A stretch of 45,657 nt of DNA. It comes from Sphingosinicella sp041621755 (GTDB taxonomy: Bacteria; Pseudomonadota; Alphaproteobacteria; Sphingomonadales; Sphingomonadaceae). A program made the translations under genes and the position numbers. The stretch's first letter is position 1. Each line of letters starts with the position of its first letter. The DNA lies in assembly GCA_041621755.1 (NCBI GenBank), contig JBFKAE010000006.1, positions 1-45,657 of the forward strand, written 5' to 3'. The notes beneath the pieces were generated by a model, which was given only the letters and a program-made list of their open reading frames with translations, was not told the DNA's origin and searched no databases. Positions 26,179-33,889 of the stretch are shown piece by piece.

Positions 26179-27164
26179 CACTGACGCGGCAATCCCGGCT
26201 GTGAGAGCAGGAACATGCGCTTTAATTCGACGCGCGCGCGGCTGACCGAATCAAGGATCAGGCCGCACATGAAGGACATGGACGCGATGATCATCAGCGA
26301 TGCGGCAAGCAGCGCGGTCGGCAAACGCGGCACAAGGCCCGTGGCAAGATATTCGGTGATAACCGGCGTGCCGAGGCCGATGGCGAAGGCTGCGATCAAC
26401 AATGCGGTCATGCTGTAGAATATCAGCGGCCGGGTTTCCTTTAAAAGCAGCAGGAACACGGAAAAAATGCGCGCGCCGTCGCGAAAGGTGTTGAGCTTGC
26501 TTTCCGACCCTTCGGGGCGGACGCCATATCGGGTTTCGACCTCGGCAACCGGCATCATGAGCTGGCTGGCATGTACCGACATTTCGGTTTCGATCTCGAA
26601 ACCGCGACTGACCGCCGGAAAGCTTTTTGCAAAGCGACGGCTAAAGACCCGATAGCCCGAAAAAATATCGGTGAAATCGCTGCCAAACAGGCTGATGAAA
26701 ACGCCATTGAAAATCTTGTTGCCAAAAGCGTGCCCGGCCCGGCCTGCGTCTTTGGTGACTCCGGCGCGCGTGCCGACCACCATATCGAGCCGCCCATCGA
26801 CGAGCGTCTTGACGAGGCGCGGCGCATCGACCGCGCTGTATGTGCCATCGCCGTCCGCCATGACATAGACGTCGGCGTCGACTTCGGTAAACATGCGGCG
26901 CACGACATGGCCTTTGCCCTGGCGGTTTTCATTGACCACAATGGCGCCCGCCGCGCGCGCGATCTTTGCCGTGTCGTCGCTTGAATTATTGTCAAAGACA
27001 TAAATGCACGCGCCCGGCAAAGCCGCGCTGTAATCGCGTATAACCGTGGCAATTGTCGCCGCCTCGTTATAGCAGGGAAGAATGACGGCGGTGACAAGGT
27101 CGACCTTGCCCTCGGCGGACCGTATGCTCGCTTCAAACGCCTCTGTCTTGCCTGCGATTGTCAT
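26178..27164 (-). CDS. Family 2 glycosyltransferase with C-terminal membrane helices (polyprenyl-phosphate sugar synthase type)
   Basis: GT-A fold transferase that probably charges a polyprenyl phosphate carrier with a sugar. The nucleotide-sugar fold is VTAVILPCYNEAATIATVI (about 23-41), with the metal-binding DxD as Asp104-Gly-Asp106 in MADGDGTYS. The FSGYRVFSRRF region near residue 167 is typical of DPM1/GtrB-like enzymes. Two hydrophobic helices follow (about 246-305). Length is 328 aa. It starts at ATG 27164 and is coupled to the GtrA gene downstream. Upstream is a 118-base divergent spacer toward the large GT-C-like gene, so the donor made here could feed that protein; this is inferred only from position. 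Confidence 0.88.
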   Translation of the reverse strand: MTIAGKTEAFEASIRSAEGKVDLVTAVILPCYNEAATIATVIRDYSAALPGACIYVFDNNSSDDTAKIARAAGAIVVNENRQGKGHVVRRMFTEVDADVYVMADGDGTYSAVDAPRLVKTLVDGRLDMVVGTRAGVTKDAGRAGHAFGNKIFNGVFISLFGSDFTDIFSGYRVFSRRFAKSFPAVSRGFEIETEMSVHASQLMMPVAEVETRYGVRPEGSESKLNTFRDGARIFSVFLLLLKETRPLIFYSMTALLIAAFAIGLGTPVITEYLATGLVPRLPTALLAASLMIIASMSFMCGLILDSVSRARVELKRMFLLSQPGLPRQ

Positions 27165-27282
27165 GTGATGCCCCGGTTTGCAAATAACATGACCACTGGC
27201 TACGCCCCGGACCTAACTTTAAGGTTAACGTGACCTAAAAATATAGACATTGGAAAGCTTTTTCGGGGTAAGGGCGGGAATC

Positions 27283-29076
27283 ATGAATGACGTGACCGAT
27301 AATGACGCCGCGATCGCGACCCGCTGGCTGGTCGTGTTCTGGGTCCTGGCGTCTCTGGCTCTGATCGTCGTCGGCTTTCCGAAAATCATGACACTGGCAT
27401 TGCCCGATACGGACGATGCGATGCGGATGCTGCAGGTTCGGGACTGGCTGTCGGGGCAGACCTGGAGCGATCTGGTCCAGCATCGGCTTGGCCCTGCGGC
27501 GGGGACGGACATGCATTGGTCGCGCGTCGTCGATTTGCCGCTGGCGGCGACGATTGCGCTGTCTGCGCCGGTTTTCGGTATGGAGGTGGCTGAAAAGATT
27601 GCCGCAACGCTGATCCCGCTGCTGACGCTCGGGCTGACAATGCTTGCCGCAGGGCAGCTTGGCACGCGCATCGCGGGACGCCGCGCCGGGTTGATTGCCG
27701 CAATGTTCATCCTGTCGGTGGGGCCGGTCGTTTATACGATGCGGCCACTGCGCATCGACCATCATGGTTGGCAGGCGGCGTTGCTGCTGTTCATGGTTGC
27801 GCAGCTTGCCGACCCGGAGCGGCGGATGCAATCGGGGTTTGTCGCGGGTCTTGCATTGGTGCTGTCGCTGGCAATCGGTCTTGAAACGCTGCCCTATATC
27901 GCGCTTGTCAGCATGGCGCTGGTTGCGGCGTGGTGGGTGCACAGCAAATACGGGGTTCTGCTACAAGGCTATGGCCTTGCCATTCTTATCGGCCTTGCCG
28001 TGTTCTACCCGCTGTTCGTGCCGCAACCTGCATGGTTTGTCCCATATTGCGATGCGCTGTCGCCACCCTATCTTGCGGCGTTCGGCGGCGCAGGGCTGGT
28101 CGCGATTGTGCTGCCCGGCCTGATGTCGAACAGCGGTTTCCCGACCAAGGCGATCATGTCGCTGATGGTGCTATCGCTTATCGCGGCAGCGACGGGCTAT
28201 TTTTATCCGGCATGCGCTGCCGGGCCGCTTGGCGCGGTCGACCCACGGCTTGCAACATGGCTTGGCCATATTTCAGAGGCCAAGCCGGGCATTGGCCTGA
28301 TCGCGACCAAGCCTGCAACGTCGCTCAGTTTTGCCCTGTTCCTGCTGGTTGGCCTGATCGCGGGCAGTTGTGCCGCTTTTTGTCGCCGCGAAAACCCGCT
28401 TGGCTGGGGTATGATTCTGTCGCTGCTTGTCGCCGGGCTGGCTTTGACGTTGTTCGTGCAGTTGCGGTCGGCGATTGCCGTTTCGACATTTGCGGCGGTG
28501 GCCGCGGCCGCGCTCGCCGCACAATGGCTGCCGCGTGCGCGCGCGATCAAAGCGCTGCTGCCGCGTGTGCTGGCGACCGCCGGATTGTTGCTTGGCCTGT
28601 CGGGAGCGGGATCGCTGTGGCTTTCGGCGGGCTATGCCAAGCTCGTCGCGTCGGATGCAACGGTTACCGAGGAAGCCGAGGAAGCAAGCGCGCTTGCCTG
28701 TGCGGACCCGCGTACCCTCGCAGCGCTTGACGTCATAGCGCCATCGACGCTTGCAACCACGATGAATATGGGGCCAGCTGTTCTGCTCCATACGCACCAC
28801 CGCGCGACCGCGGGTCCCTATCACAGGGGCGTTGAAATGATTCTCGACAATATGGAACTGTGGCGGGCAGAACCACTCCGGGCGCGACAGATATTGATGT
28901 CAGGGAAGGCCGATTATCTTTTGCATTGTCCCGGGGCGGTCGAATTGACAAATGCCGTGCGCGACGTTCCCGATGGCTTTGCGCATGCGCTGGAGGCCGG
29001 TACGCTGCCACCATGGCTCGAACCCGTCGCACTGGACGCAATTGTGCCGCTTAAACTCTATCGCATCAAAAATTGA
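27283..29076 (+). CDS. Large multi-pass membrane protein, GT-C-like, function unassigned
   Basis: I do not recognise a named family with confidence. The 597-residue protein (start ATG 27283 after GGGCGGGAA; an earlier TTG at 27250 is less likely) has about 11-12 hydrophobic segments followed by a soluble C-terminal region of about 140 residues. Two features resemble GT-C glycosyltransferases such as STT3 or ArnT: an acidic cluster after helix 1 (PDTDDAMRMLQVRDWL, Asp42, Asp44 and Asp45) and, two helices later, RIDHHGWQ (Asp159, His160, His161). GTDMHWSRVVDLPLA between them also looks like a conserved loop. Position opposite a GT2/GtrA pair supports a role in lipid-linked sugar transfer. It overlaps the convergent marC gene by 11 bases. 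Confidence 0.6.
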   Translation: MNDVTDNDAAIATRWLVVFWVLASLALIVVGFPKIMTLALPDTDDAMRMLQVRDWLSGQTWSDLVQHRLGPAAGTDMHWSRVVDLPLAATIALSAPVFGMEVAEKIAATLIPLLTLGLTMLAAGQLGTRIAGRRAGLIAAMFILSVGPVVYTMRPLRIDHHGWQAALLLFMVAQLADPERRMQSGFVAGLALVLSLAIGLETLPYIALVSMALVAAWWVHSKYGVLLQGYGLAILIGLAVFYPLFVPQPAWFVPYCDALSPPYLAAFGGAGLVAIVLPGLMSNSGFPTKAIMSLMVLSLIAAATGYFYPACAAGPLGAVDPRLATWLGHISEAKPGIGLIATKPATSLSFALFLLVGLIAGSCAAFCRRENPLGWGMILSLLVAGLALTLFVQLRSAIAVSTFAAVAAAALAAQWLPRARAIKALLPRVLATAGLLLGLSGAGSLWLSAGYAKLVASDATVTEEAEEASALACADPRTLAALDVIAPSTLATTMNMGPAVLLHTHHRATAGPYHRGVEMILDNMELWRAEPLRARQILMSGKADYLLHCPGAVELTNAVRDVPDGFAHALEAGTLPPWLEPVALDAIVPLKLYRIKN

Positions 29077-29686
29077 AGCTCGCGCGCAGGCCGTCGATCA
29101 CATATTGCACCGACAGCGCGGCGAGGATCACACCAAGCAGGCGGGTAATCGTCGCCTCGACGCGGCGTCCAAGGATCTTGAGCAACGGGCCCACCGCGAT
29201 CAGCGCCGCCATCGTCAGCAGCAATATAATACCAAGCGCTGCAATGACGATGCTGCGTTCAGCGCCACTTTCAGCGTGCGCGGTAAGCAGCATGATGCTG
29301 GCGATTGATCCCGGGCCTGCGATCATCGGTATGGCAAGCGGGAAGACCGAGACGTCTTCGACCTCTTGCGTGGCATATTCCTCGGCGCGCTCTTCGCGGC
29401 GCTTGGTACGTTTTTCAAATACCATATTGTAGGCGATGACAAACAGCAGCATGCCGCCTGCAATCCGGAACGCGTCGAGGCTGATGCCAAGCGTTTCGAG
29501 CATGGCTTTGCCGATGAAGGCGAAAAACAACAGGACGAGGGCGGAGATGCTGACGGCGCGAATCGCCATCACGCGTCGTTGTGCGTTGGTTGCGCCTGTG
29601 GTCAGCGCGGAATAGATCGGTGCGCAGCCAATCGGGTCGATGACGACGAACAGCGTCGCCAGCGCCGAGATGAAAAGCTCGTTCAC
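29066..29686 (-). CDS. MarC family integral membrane protein
   Basis: Six-helix inner-membrane protein of the MarC (UPF0056) family, whose role is unclear; it was once linked to multiple antibiotic resistance. The N-terminus has FVVIDPIGCAPIYSALT, a conserved MarC motif, and IPMIAGPGSIASIMLL in the second half repeats the Pro/Gly pattern of the family. Length (206 aa) is normal. The start is GTG 29686, overlapping the folD stop as GTGA, so it is translationally coupled to folD. The C-terminal 11 bases overlap the convergent GT-C-like gene. Confidence 0.9.
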   Translation of the reverse strand: MNELFISALATLFVVIDPIGCAPIYSALTTGATNAQRRVMAIRAVSISALVLLFFAFIGKAMLETLGISLDAFRIAGGMLLFVIAYNMVFEKRTKRREERAEEYATQEVEDVSVFPLAIPMIAGPGSIASIMLLTAHAESGAERSIVIAALGIILLLTMAALIAVGPLLKILGRRVEATITRLLGVILAALSVQYVIDGLRASFNF

Positions 29687-30579
29687 AGATCCTCGGGCGC
29701 CGCCAGCCCGGCGCGGCGATGCGCGGCGACCAGCGTATTGCGCAACAGGACGGCAATCGTCATCGGGCCAACGCCGCCCGGCACGGGCGTGATGGCGCCA
29801 GCGACCTCTGCAGCCTCGGCAAAGGCGACGTCGCCGACCAGCCGGGTCTTGCCCGGCCCGCGTTCGGGCGCGTCAATACGGTTGATGCCGACATCTATCA
29901 CCACCGCGCCGGGCTTCAGCCAGTCGCCGCGCAGCATTTCGGGGCGTCCCACCGCTGCCACGACGATATCGGCCTGCCGCACCAGCGCGGGCAGGTCGGC
30001 GGTCCGGCTGTGCGCAATGGTAACGGTGGCATTGGCGTCAAGCAGAAGCTGTGCCATCGGTTTTCCGACGATGTTCGAGCGTCCGACGATGATCGCGTTT
30101 TTGCCCGACAGGTCGCCAAGCCGGTCCTTGAGCAGCATCAGGCAACCAAGCGGCGTACACGGGACCATGCCCGAAAGCCCGGTCGACAGGCGTCCCGCGT
30201 TGACGACATGGAACCCGTCGACGTCCTTGTCGGGGTCGATGGCTTCGATGACGGCGCTTTCATTGATGTGCTTTGGCAGCGGCAACTGCACAAGAATGCC
30301 ATCGACCGCATTATCGGCATTCAAGGCTTTGACGTGGGCGATAAGGTCGGCTTCGCTCGTCTCTGCGGGCATGCGATGTTCAAAGCTTTCCATGCCCGCT
30401 TCTGCGCACGCCTTGTGTTTGGCGCCGACATAGACCTGGCTTGCCGCATCTTCGCCGACCAGCACGACGGCCAGTCCGGGCTTGCGCCCTGTCGCTTGCG
30501 CAAAGGCGGGCACATATGCGGCGATGCGGGCGCGCAAATCAGCTGCGAAGGCCTTGCCGTCAATCCGTTCAGCGCTCAT
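29683..30579 (-). CDS. folD: Bifunctional methylenetetrahydrofolate dehydrogenase / cyclohydrolase
   Basis: Cytosolic enzyme converting 5,10-methylene-THF to 10-formyl-THF in one-carbon metabolism. The active-site Tyr-x3-Lys appears as YVGAKHKAC (near residue 50). ILVQLPLPKHINE and DPDKDVDGFHVVNAG (near residue 120) line the folate site, and GRSNIVGKPMAQLLL (near 168) is the NADP-binding loop. PVPGGVGPMTIAVLL ends the catalytic part. Length is 298 aa. It lies six bases after yggT and overlaps marC at its 3' end, forming a three-gene operon. Confidence 0.96.
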   Translation of the reverse strand: MSAERIDGKAFAADLRARIAAYVPAFAQATGRKPGLAVVLVGEDAASQVYVGAKHKACAEAGMESFEHRMPAETSEADLIAHVKALNADNAVDGILVQLPLPKHINESAVIEAIDPDKDVDGFHVVNAGRLSTGLSGMVPCTPLGCLMLLKDRLGDLSGKNAIIVGRSNIVGKPMAQLLLDANATVTIAHSRTADLPALVRQADIVVAAVGRPEMLRGDWLKPGAVVIDVGINRIDAPERGPGKTRLVGDVAFAEAAEVAGAITPVPGGVGPMTIAVLLRNTLVAAHRRAGLAAPEDL

Positions 30580-30585
30580 CGCGTG

Positions 30586-30888
30586 TCACAGTCCTGCAAG
30601 ATCGGCGGGGATCGACTGCGACAGCATCTGAATGCCCCACAGGCCGATCAGCACGACGATAGGCGACAGGTCGATGCCGCCCATATCGGGCAGAAACCTG
30701 CGTACCGGTCGCATCAGGGGTTCGGTGACGCGGTCGAGTGTGTGGACGATGGTCCGCACGATTTCGCTTTGCATGTTGATGACATTGAAGGCGATCAGCC
30801 AGCTGAGGATGACGCGCGCGAAAATGATGTAGATCATCACCTGCGCGACCATGAAGATAATGTCGCCAATAGCATCGAGGGTATTCAT
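30586..30888 (-). CDS. YggT family membrane protein
   Basis: Small membrane protein of the YggT/Ycf19 family, with hydrophobic segments at about residues 8-38 and 68-95 and the family stretch RILSWLIAFN with a TEPLMRPVRRFLP loop and DLSPIVVLIGL after it. Members are linked to cell division, thylakoid or osmotic roles in different organisms; no function is claimed here. Length is 100 aa. ATG 30888 is preceded by AAGGTG. It opens the yggT-folD-marC unit, and its promoter should be in the gene-free stretch upstream. Confidence 0.9.
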   Translation of the reverse strand: MNTLDAIGDIIFMVAQVMIYIIFARVILSWLIAFNVINMQSEIVRTIVHTLDRVTEPLMRPVRRFLPDMGGIDLSPIVVLIGLWGIQMLSQSIPADLAGL

Positions 30889-30930
30889 CGAAACACCTTA
30901 TTGTCTGCGTGATATGTCGCCGTCCTAATC

Positions 30931-30948
30931 GCCTGCGCTCCGGCAGGC
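30931..30948. repeat. Short hairpin GCCTGC-GCTCCG-GCAGGC
   Basis: Perfect six-base stem with a six-base loop in the gap upstream of yggT. No U-tract follows on either strand, so it is not a clear terminator. It may be part of the repeat element that fills this gap. Confidence 0.4.
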
Positions 30949-31020
30949 AACCCACGGCGGATGGAGCCTTTGTCATGACGCGCGAAGTCGAGGGGTGGCA
31001 GGTACGCGACCGCCGCCAGC

Positions 31021-31047
31021 GTCATACCCGACCGGATCGGGGATCCA
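31021..31047 (-). repeat. REP-like palindromic repeat, copy 1 (minus orientation)
   Basis: Read on the minus strand it begins TGGATCCCCGA, has a CCCGA/TCGGG stem around a short loop and ends CGGGTATGAC. It aligns with copy 2 at 31117-31142 (TGGATTCCCG...CGGGAATGAC) but in the opposite direction. Short palindromes with this GGATnCCCG/CGGGnATGAC layout are common between genes in sphingomonads and related bacteria. Confidence 0.6.
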
Positions 31048-31116
31048 TTGGGACGCGCCGTATCGCCGATGTTCAGGCATAGTGGCGGAAACATCCAGCC
31101 CGCTGAAGGCGCAAAT

Positions 31117-31142
31117 GGATTCCCGCGTTCGCGGGAATGACA
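31117..31142 (+). repeat. REP-like palindromic repeat, copy 2 (plus orientation)
   Basis: The core is a perfect eight-base stem, TTCCCGCG-tt-CGCGGGAA (31121-31138), flanked by TGGA on the left and TGAC on the right. It matches copy 1 in its outer bases while the stem differs with compensating changes, as expected for a dispersed structured repeat. Confidence 0.7.
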
Positions 31143-31155
31143 GGGAATGGGGGTG

Positions 31156-31184
31156 ACGGATATCTTGTTGACGCGGATCCGTCG
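31156..31184. repeat. Inverted pair GACGGAT/ATCCGTC
   Basis: Two perfect seven-base arms are separated by 15 bases, about 70 bases ahead of the ABC-F start. It could be an operator or the leader hairpin of the ABC-F transcript; nothing in the sequence decides. Confidence 0.35.
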
Positions 31185-31251
31185 CTTCCCGACAGGCGCG
31201 GGCAGCGCTGTGGACTAGCCGTGTTCAAAACTTGCTGCTAGGCAGCGCGCC

Positions 31252-33144
31252 GTGCTCAACTTTTCGAACATAACGGTGCGCCTTGGCGGGCGTGTCATCC
31301 TTGACCGTGCGACCGCTGCGTTGCCGCCGGGCAGCCGTGTCGGGCTGATCGGGCGCAATGGTGCGGGCAAATCGACGCTGATGCGCGTGGTCGCGGGCAT
31401 GATGGACCCCGACGATGGCAGCGTCGAGATGCCAAAGGGCACGCGCCTTGGCTATATCGCGCAGGATGCGCCGTCGGGCATGGCAAGCCCGATTGAAACC
31501 GTGCTTGCCGCCGACACGGAACGCGCCGCGTTGCTTGCCGAAGCTGAACATACCGAGGACCCGCACCGTATCGGCGAAATCCACGAACGGCTGAATGCGA
31601 TTGGCGCGCATGCAGCGCCCGCGCGTGCCGCCCGGATTCTTGTTGGACTGGGGTTTAACGAGGACGATCAGCAAAGACCGCTGGAAAGCTTCTCGGGCGG
31701 CTGGCGGATGCGCGTCGCGCTTGCCGCGCTTTTATTCTCGCAGCCCGATCTGTTGATGCTCGACGAGCCGTCGAATCACCTCGACCTTGAAGCAACGCTG
31801 TGGCTTGAAAACTTCCTGAAATCCTATCAGGCGACGATCCTCGTCATCAGTCACGAACGCGACCTTTTGAACAATGTCGTCGATCATATCCTGCATCTCG
31901 ATAAGGGCAACACGACGCTTTACGTGGGCGGCTATAACGCTTTCGAGCGCCAGCGCGCGGAGCGACAGGCGCAGGCCGCATCGGCGCGCGAACGCCAGAT
32001 TGCAGAGCGCGACAAGCTGCAGGCCTTCGTCGATCGCTGGCGCGCCAAGGCGCACAGCGCGCGGCAGGCGCAAAGCCGGATGAAGGCGCTCGCCCGTATG
32101 CAGCCGATTGCAGAAGCGCTTGACGATCCCAGCCTGACCTTTAATTTCCCAAGTCCCGCCGAACTGCGTCCGCCATTGATTACGCTTGAAAATGCCGCGG
32201 TGGGTTATGGCGACAAGACGATCTTGTCGGGGCTTGGTCTGCGGCTGGATCCCGATGACCGCATCGCGCTTCTGGGGCAGAACGGCAATGGCAAGACCAC
32301 GCTGGCGCGGCTGCTGGCCGGGCAGCTGGCACCGATGGCGGGCGACATTGTCACCTCGGGCAAGCTCAGCGTCGGCTATTTCACCCAGTATCAGGTTGAA
32401 GAACTCGATACGGGCGATACGCCGCTTGAACATATGGCGCGCGTCATGCCGAATGCCAAACCCGGCGCGGTGCGCGCGCAGCTTGGCCGCTTCGGCTTTT
32501 CGGGCGACAAGGCGACGATTGAGGTTGGCAAACTGTCAGGCGGCGAACGCGCGCGGCTGGCGCTGGCGCTGATCACCCGCGATGCGCCGCATCTGCTCAT
32601 CCTTGACGAGCCGACGAACCATCTGGACGTCGACGCGCGTGAAGCGCTGGTGCAGGCGCTGAATGATTATGGCGGCGCGGTCGTCATGGTCAGCCATGAC
32701 CGCCATATGCTTGAACTGACCGCCGACCGGCTGGTGCTGGTCGCCGGTGGCAAGGCCGAGGAATTTTCCGGTACGCTTGAAGATTATACCGACCTTGTGC
32801 TTGGGCGAAATCAGGATGCGTCCGCGGGCAAAGGCGCAAACGGGAAATCCGGAAACGGTGGCAATAAAAAGGAAAACCGCCGCGCCGCCGCCGCGCTACG
32901 CACCCGCCACGCCGAAATGCGCAAGGCCGCAAAGGCCGCCGAGGAGGAGGTGACGCGCCTGACCGCGCGTCTGACCGCCATCGATCAGGCGCTGTTCGAT
33001 CCGGCGAACGCTGGACCCGCCGACAGCAAGCTGACGGCAACCGAATTGATGAAGCTGCGCGCGAAAGTGGCAAGCGATCTGGAGCGTGCGGAGCTTAAAT
33101 GGCTTGAGGCGAACGAAGCGCTTGAAGAGATGGCTGCGGCTTGA
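31252..33144 (+). CDS. ABC-F family ATPase (YheS/Uup-like), ribosome-associated
   Basis: Soluble protein with two ABC ATPase domains and no membrane part, as in ABC-F translation factors that bind the ribosomal E site. Domain 1 has Walker A GRNGAGKST (34-42), signature FSGGWRMRVALAALL and Walker B LLMLDEPSNHLD. A charged linker (about 225-290) follows. Domain 2 has GQNGNGKTT, LSGGERARLALALI and LLILDEPTNHLD. The tail after about 530 is glycine/lysine-rich and then coiled-coil (about 560-630), which resembles YheS-type members. Start GTG 31252 lacks a strong Shine-Dalgarno sequence. Its 3' end overlaps the convergent cobA gene by 50 bases. Subfamily assignment is tentative. Confidence 0.88.
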   Translation: MLNFSNITVRLGGRVILDRATAALPPGSRVGLIGRNGAGKSTLMRVVAGMMDPDDGSVEMPKGTRLGYIAQDAPSGMASPIETVLAADTERAALLAEAEHTEDPHRIGEIHERLNAIGAHAAPARAARILVGLGFNEDDQQRPLESFSGGWRMRVALAALLFSQPDLLMLDEPSNHLDLEATLWLENFLKSYQATILVISHERDLLNNVVDHILHLDKGNTTLYVGGYNAFERQRAERQAQAASARERQIAERDKLQAFVDRWRAKAHSARQAQSRMKALARMQPIAEALDDPSLTFNFPSPAELRPPLITLENAAVGYGDKTILSGLGLRLDPDDRIALLGQNGNGKTTLARLLAGQLAPMAGDIVTSGKLSVGYFTQYQVEELDTGDTPLEHMARVMPNAKPGAVRAQLGRFGFSGDKATIEVGKLSGGERARLALALITRDAPHLLILDEPTNHLDVDAREALVQALNDYGGAVVMVSHDRHMLELTADRLVLVAGGKAEEFSGTLEDYTDLVLGRNQDASAGKGANGKSGNGGNKKENRRAAAALRTRHAEMRKAAKAAEEEVTRLTARLTAIDQALFDPANAGPADSKLTATELMKLRAKVASDLERAELKWLEANEALEEMAAA

Positions 33145-33889
33145 GGCCTGCGTGATGATCGGCAACCGCATTGCCGATCAGCAAAATCGCGGGGCCAGTG
33201 TCAGGGATGGATTTTACCGCAATTGCCAGCAGGTCGAGCCGCGTTTTCAAGAGCAGTTCGCCGGGCAGGCTGGCATTGGCGACGACCGCAACTGGCACTG
33301 ATCCGGGCAGCCCCGCAGCAATCAGTTGCGCGGCGACCTCGCCCGCCGAGGCTTTGCCCATATAAATCGCCGCCGTCATATTGGGGTCGGCAAGCCGCGA
33401 CCAGTCAATGTCGAGCGTGCCGCCCGCGCGGGCATGCGCGGTCACAAACGTCAGGCCCTGTGCTGCGCCGCGCTGGGTCAAGGAAATGCCAAGGCTGGCC
33501 GCTGCGGCGCTTGCCGCGGTGATGCCGGGGCAGATGCTGACCTTTATGCCATGCGCGGCGAGCGCCTGCATTTCCTCGGTCGCGCGTCCGAAAATGGCCG
33601 GGTCGCCGCCCTTCAGGCGCACGACGTTCTCGCCGCGAAGCGCCGCTTCGACGAGCAGGTCGTTGATCGATTTCTGGTCTTTGGAATGGCGGCCCGCGCG
33701 CTTGCCGACATAGACCCGCGTGACGTGCGGTGGGATCAGCGCGACGATTTCCGGGCCGACCAGCGCGTCGTAAAAAACGATGCTGGCCTCGCGGATCAGC
33801 CGCTCTGCCTTGCGGGTCAAAAGCTCGGGGTCGCCGGGACCAGCGCCGACGAGCCAGACTGTGCCGGGGGCGATGCGGTCGTCAGGCAT
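33095..33889 (-). CDS. cobA: Uroporphyrinogen-III C-methyltransferase (siroheme branch)
   Basis: SAM-dependent enzyme that methylates uroporphyrinogen III twice to precorrin-2, the precursor of siroheme, the prosthetic group of NirB. Family motifs are VWLVGAGPGDPELLT near the N-terminus, VRLKGGDPAIFGR near residue 92 and CPGITAASAAAASLG near residue 120. Length is 264 aa from ATG 33889, which overlaps the nasA stop by eight bases; an upstream in-frame ATG (33907) is less likely. It is the last gene of the nitrate block. It has no fused dehydrogenase/ferrochelatase (CysG N-terminal) domain, so oxidation and iron insertion must be done elsewhere. The last 50 bases lie antisense to the end of the ABC-F gene. 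Confidence 0.92.
   Translation of the reverse strand: MPDDRIAPGTVWLVGAGPGDPELLTRKAERLIREASIVFYDALVGPEIVALIPPHVTRVYVGKRAGRHSKDQKSINDLLVEAALRGENVVRLKGGDPAIFGRATEEMQALAAHGIKVSICPGITAASAAAASLGISLTQRGAAQGLTFVTAHARAGGTLDIDWSRLADPNMTAAIYMGKASAGEVAAQLIAAGLPGSVPVAVVANASLPGELLLKTRLDLLAIAVKSIPDTGPAILLIGNAVADHHAGLKPQPSLQALRSPQAI

Larger units (their letters stand above)
30889..31251. other. Gene-free stretch with palindromic repeats
   Basis: This 363-base gap between yggT (leftward) and the ABC-F gene (rightward) is the longest without a gene. It should hold both promoters, but I could not pick out convincing boxes. It holds two related REP-like palindromes in opposite orientation (31021-31047 and 31117-31142), a hairpin GCCTGC/GCAGGC (30931-30948), and an inverted pair GACGGAT/ATCCGTC (31156-31184). 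A 69-codon frame across it (30885-31094, minus) is mostly a translation of the repeats and is not called a gene. Confidence 0.6.

Noticed and set aside
30885..31094. 69-codon frame on the minus strand in the gap upstream of yggT
   Set aside because: Much of its translation comes from the REP-like repeat and it contains no recognisable domain; the DNA is better explained as intergenic repeats.
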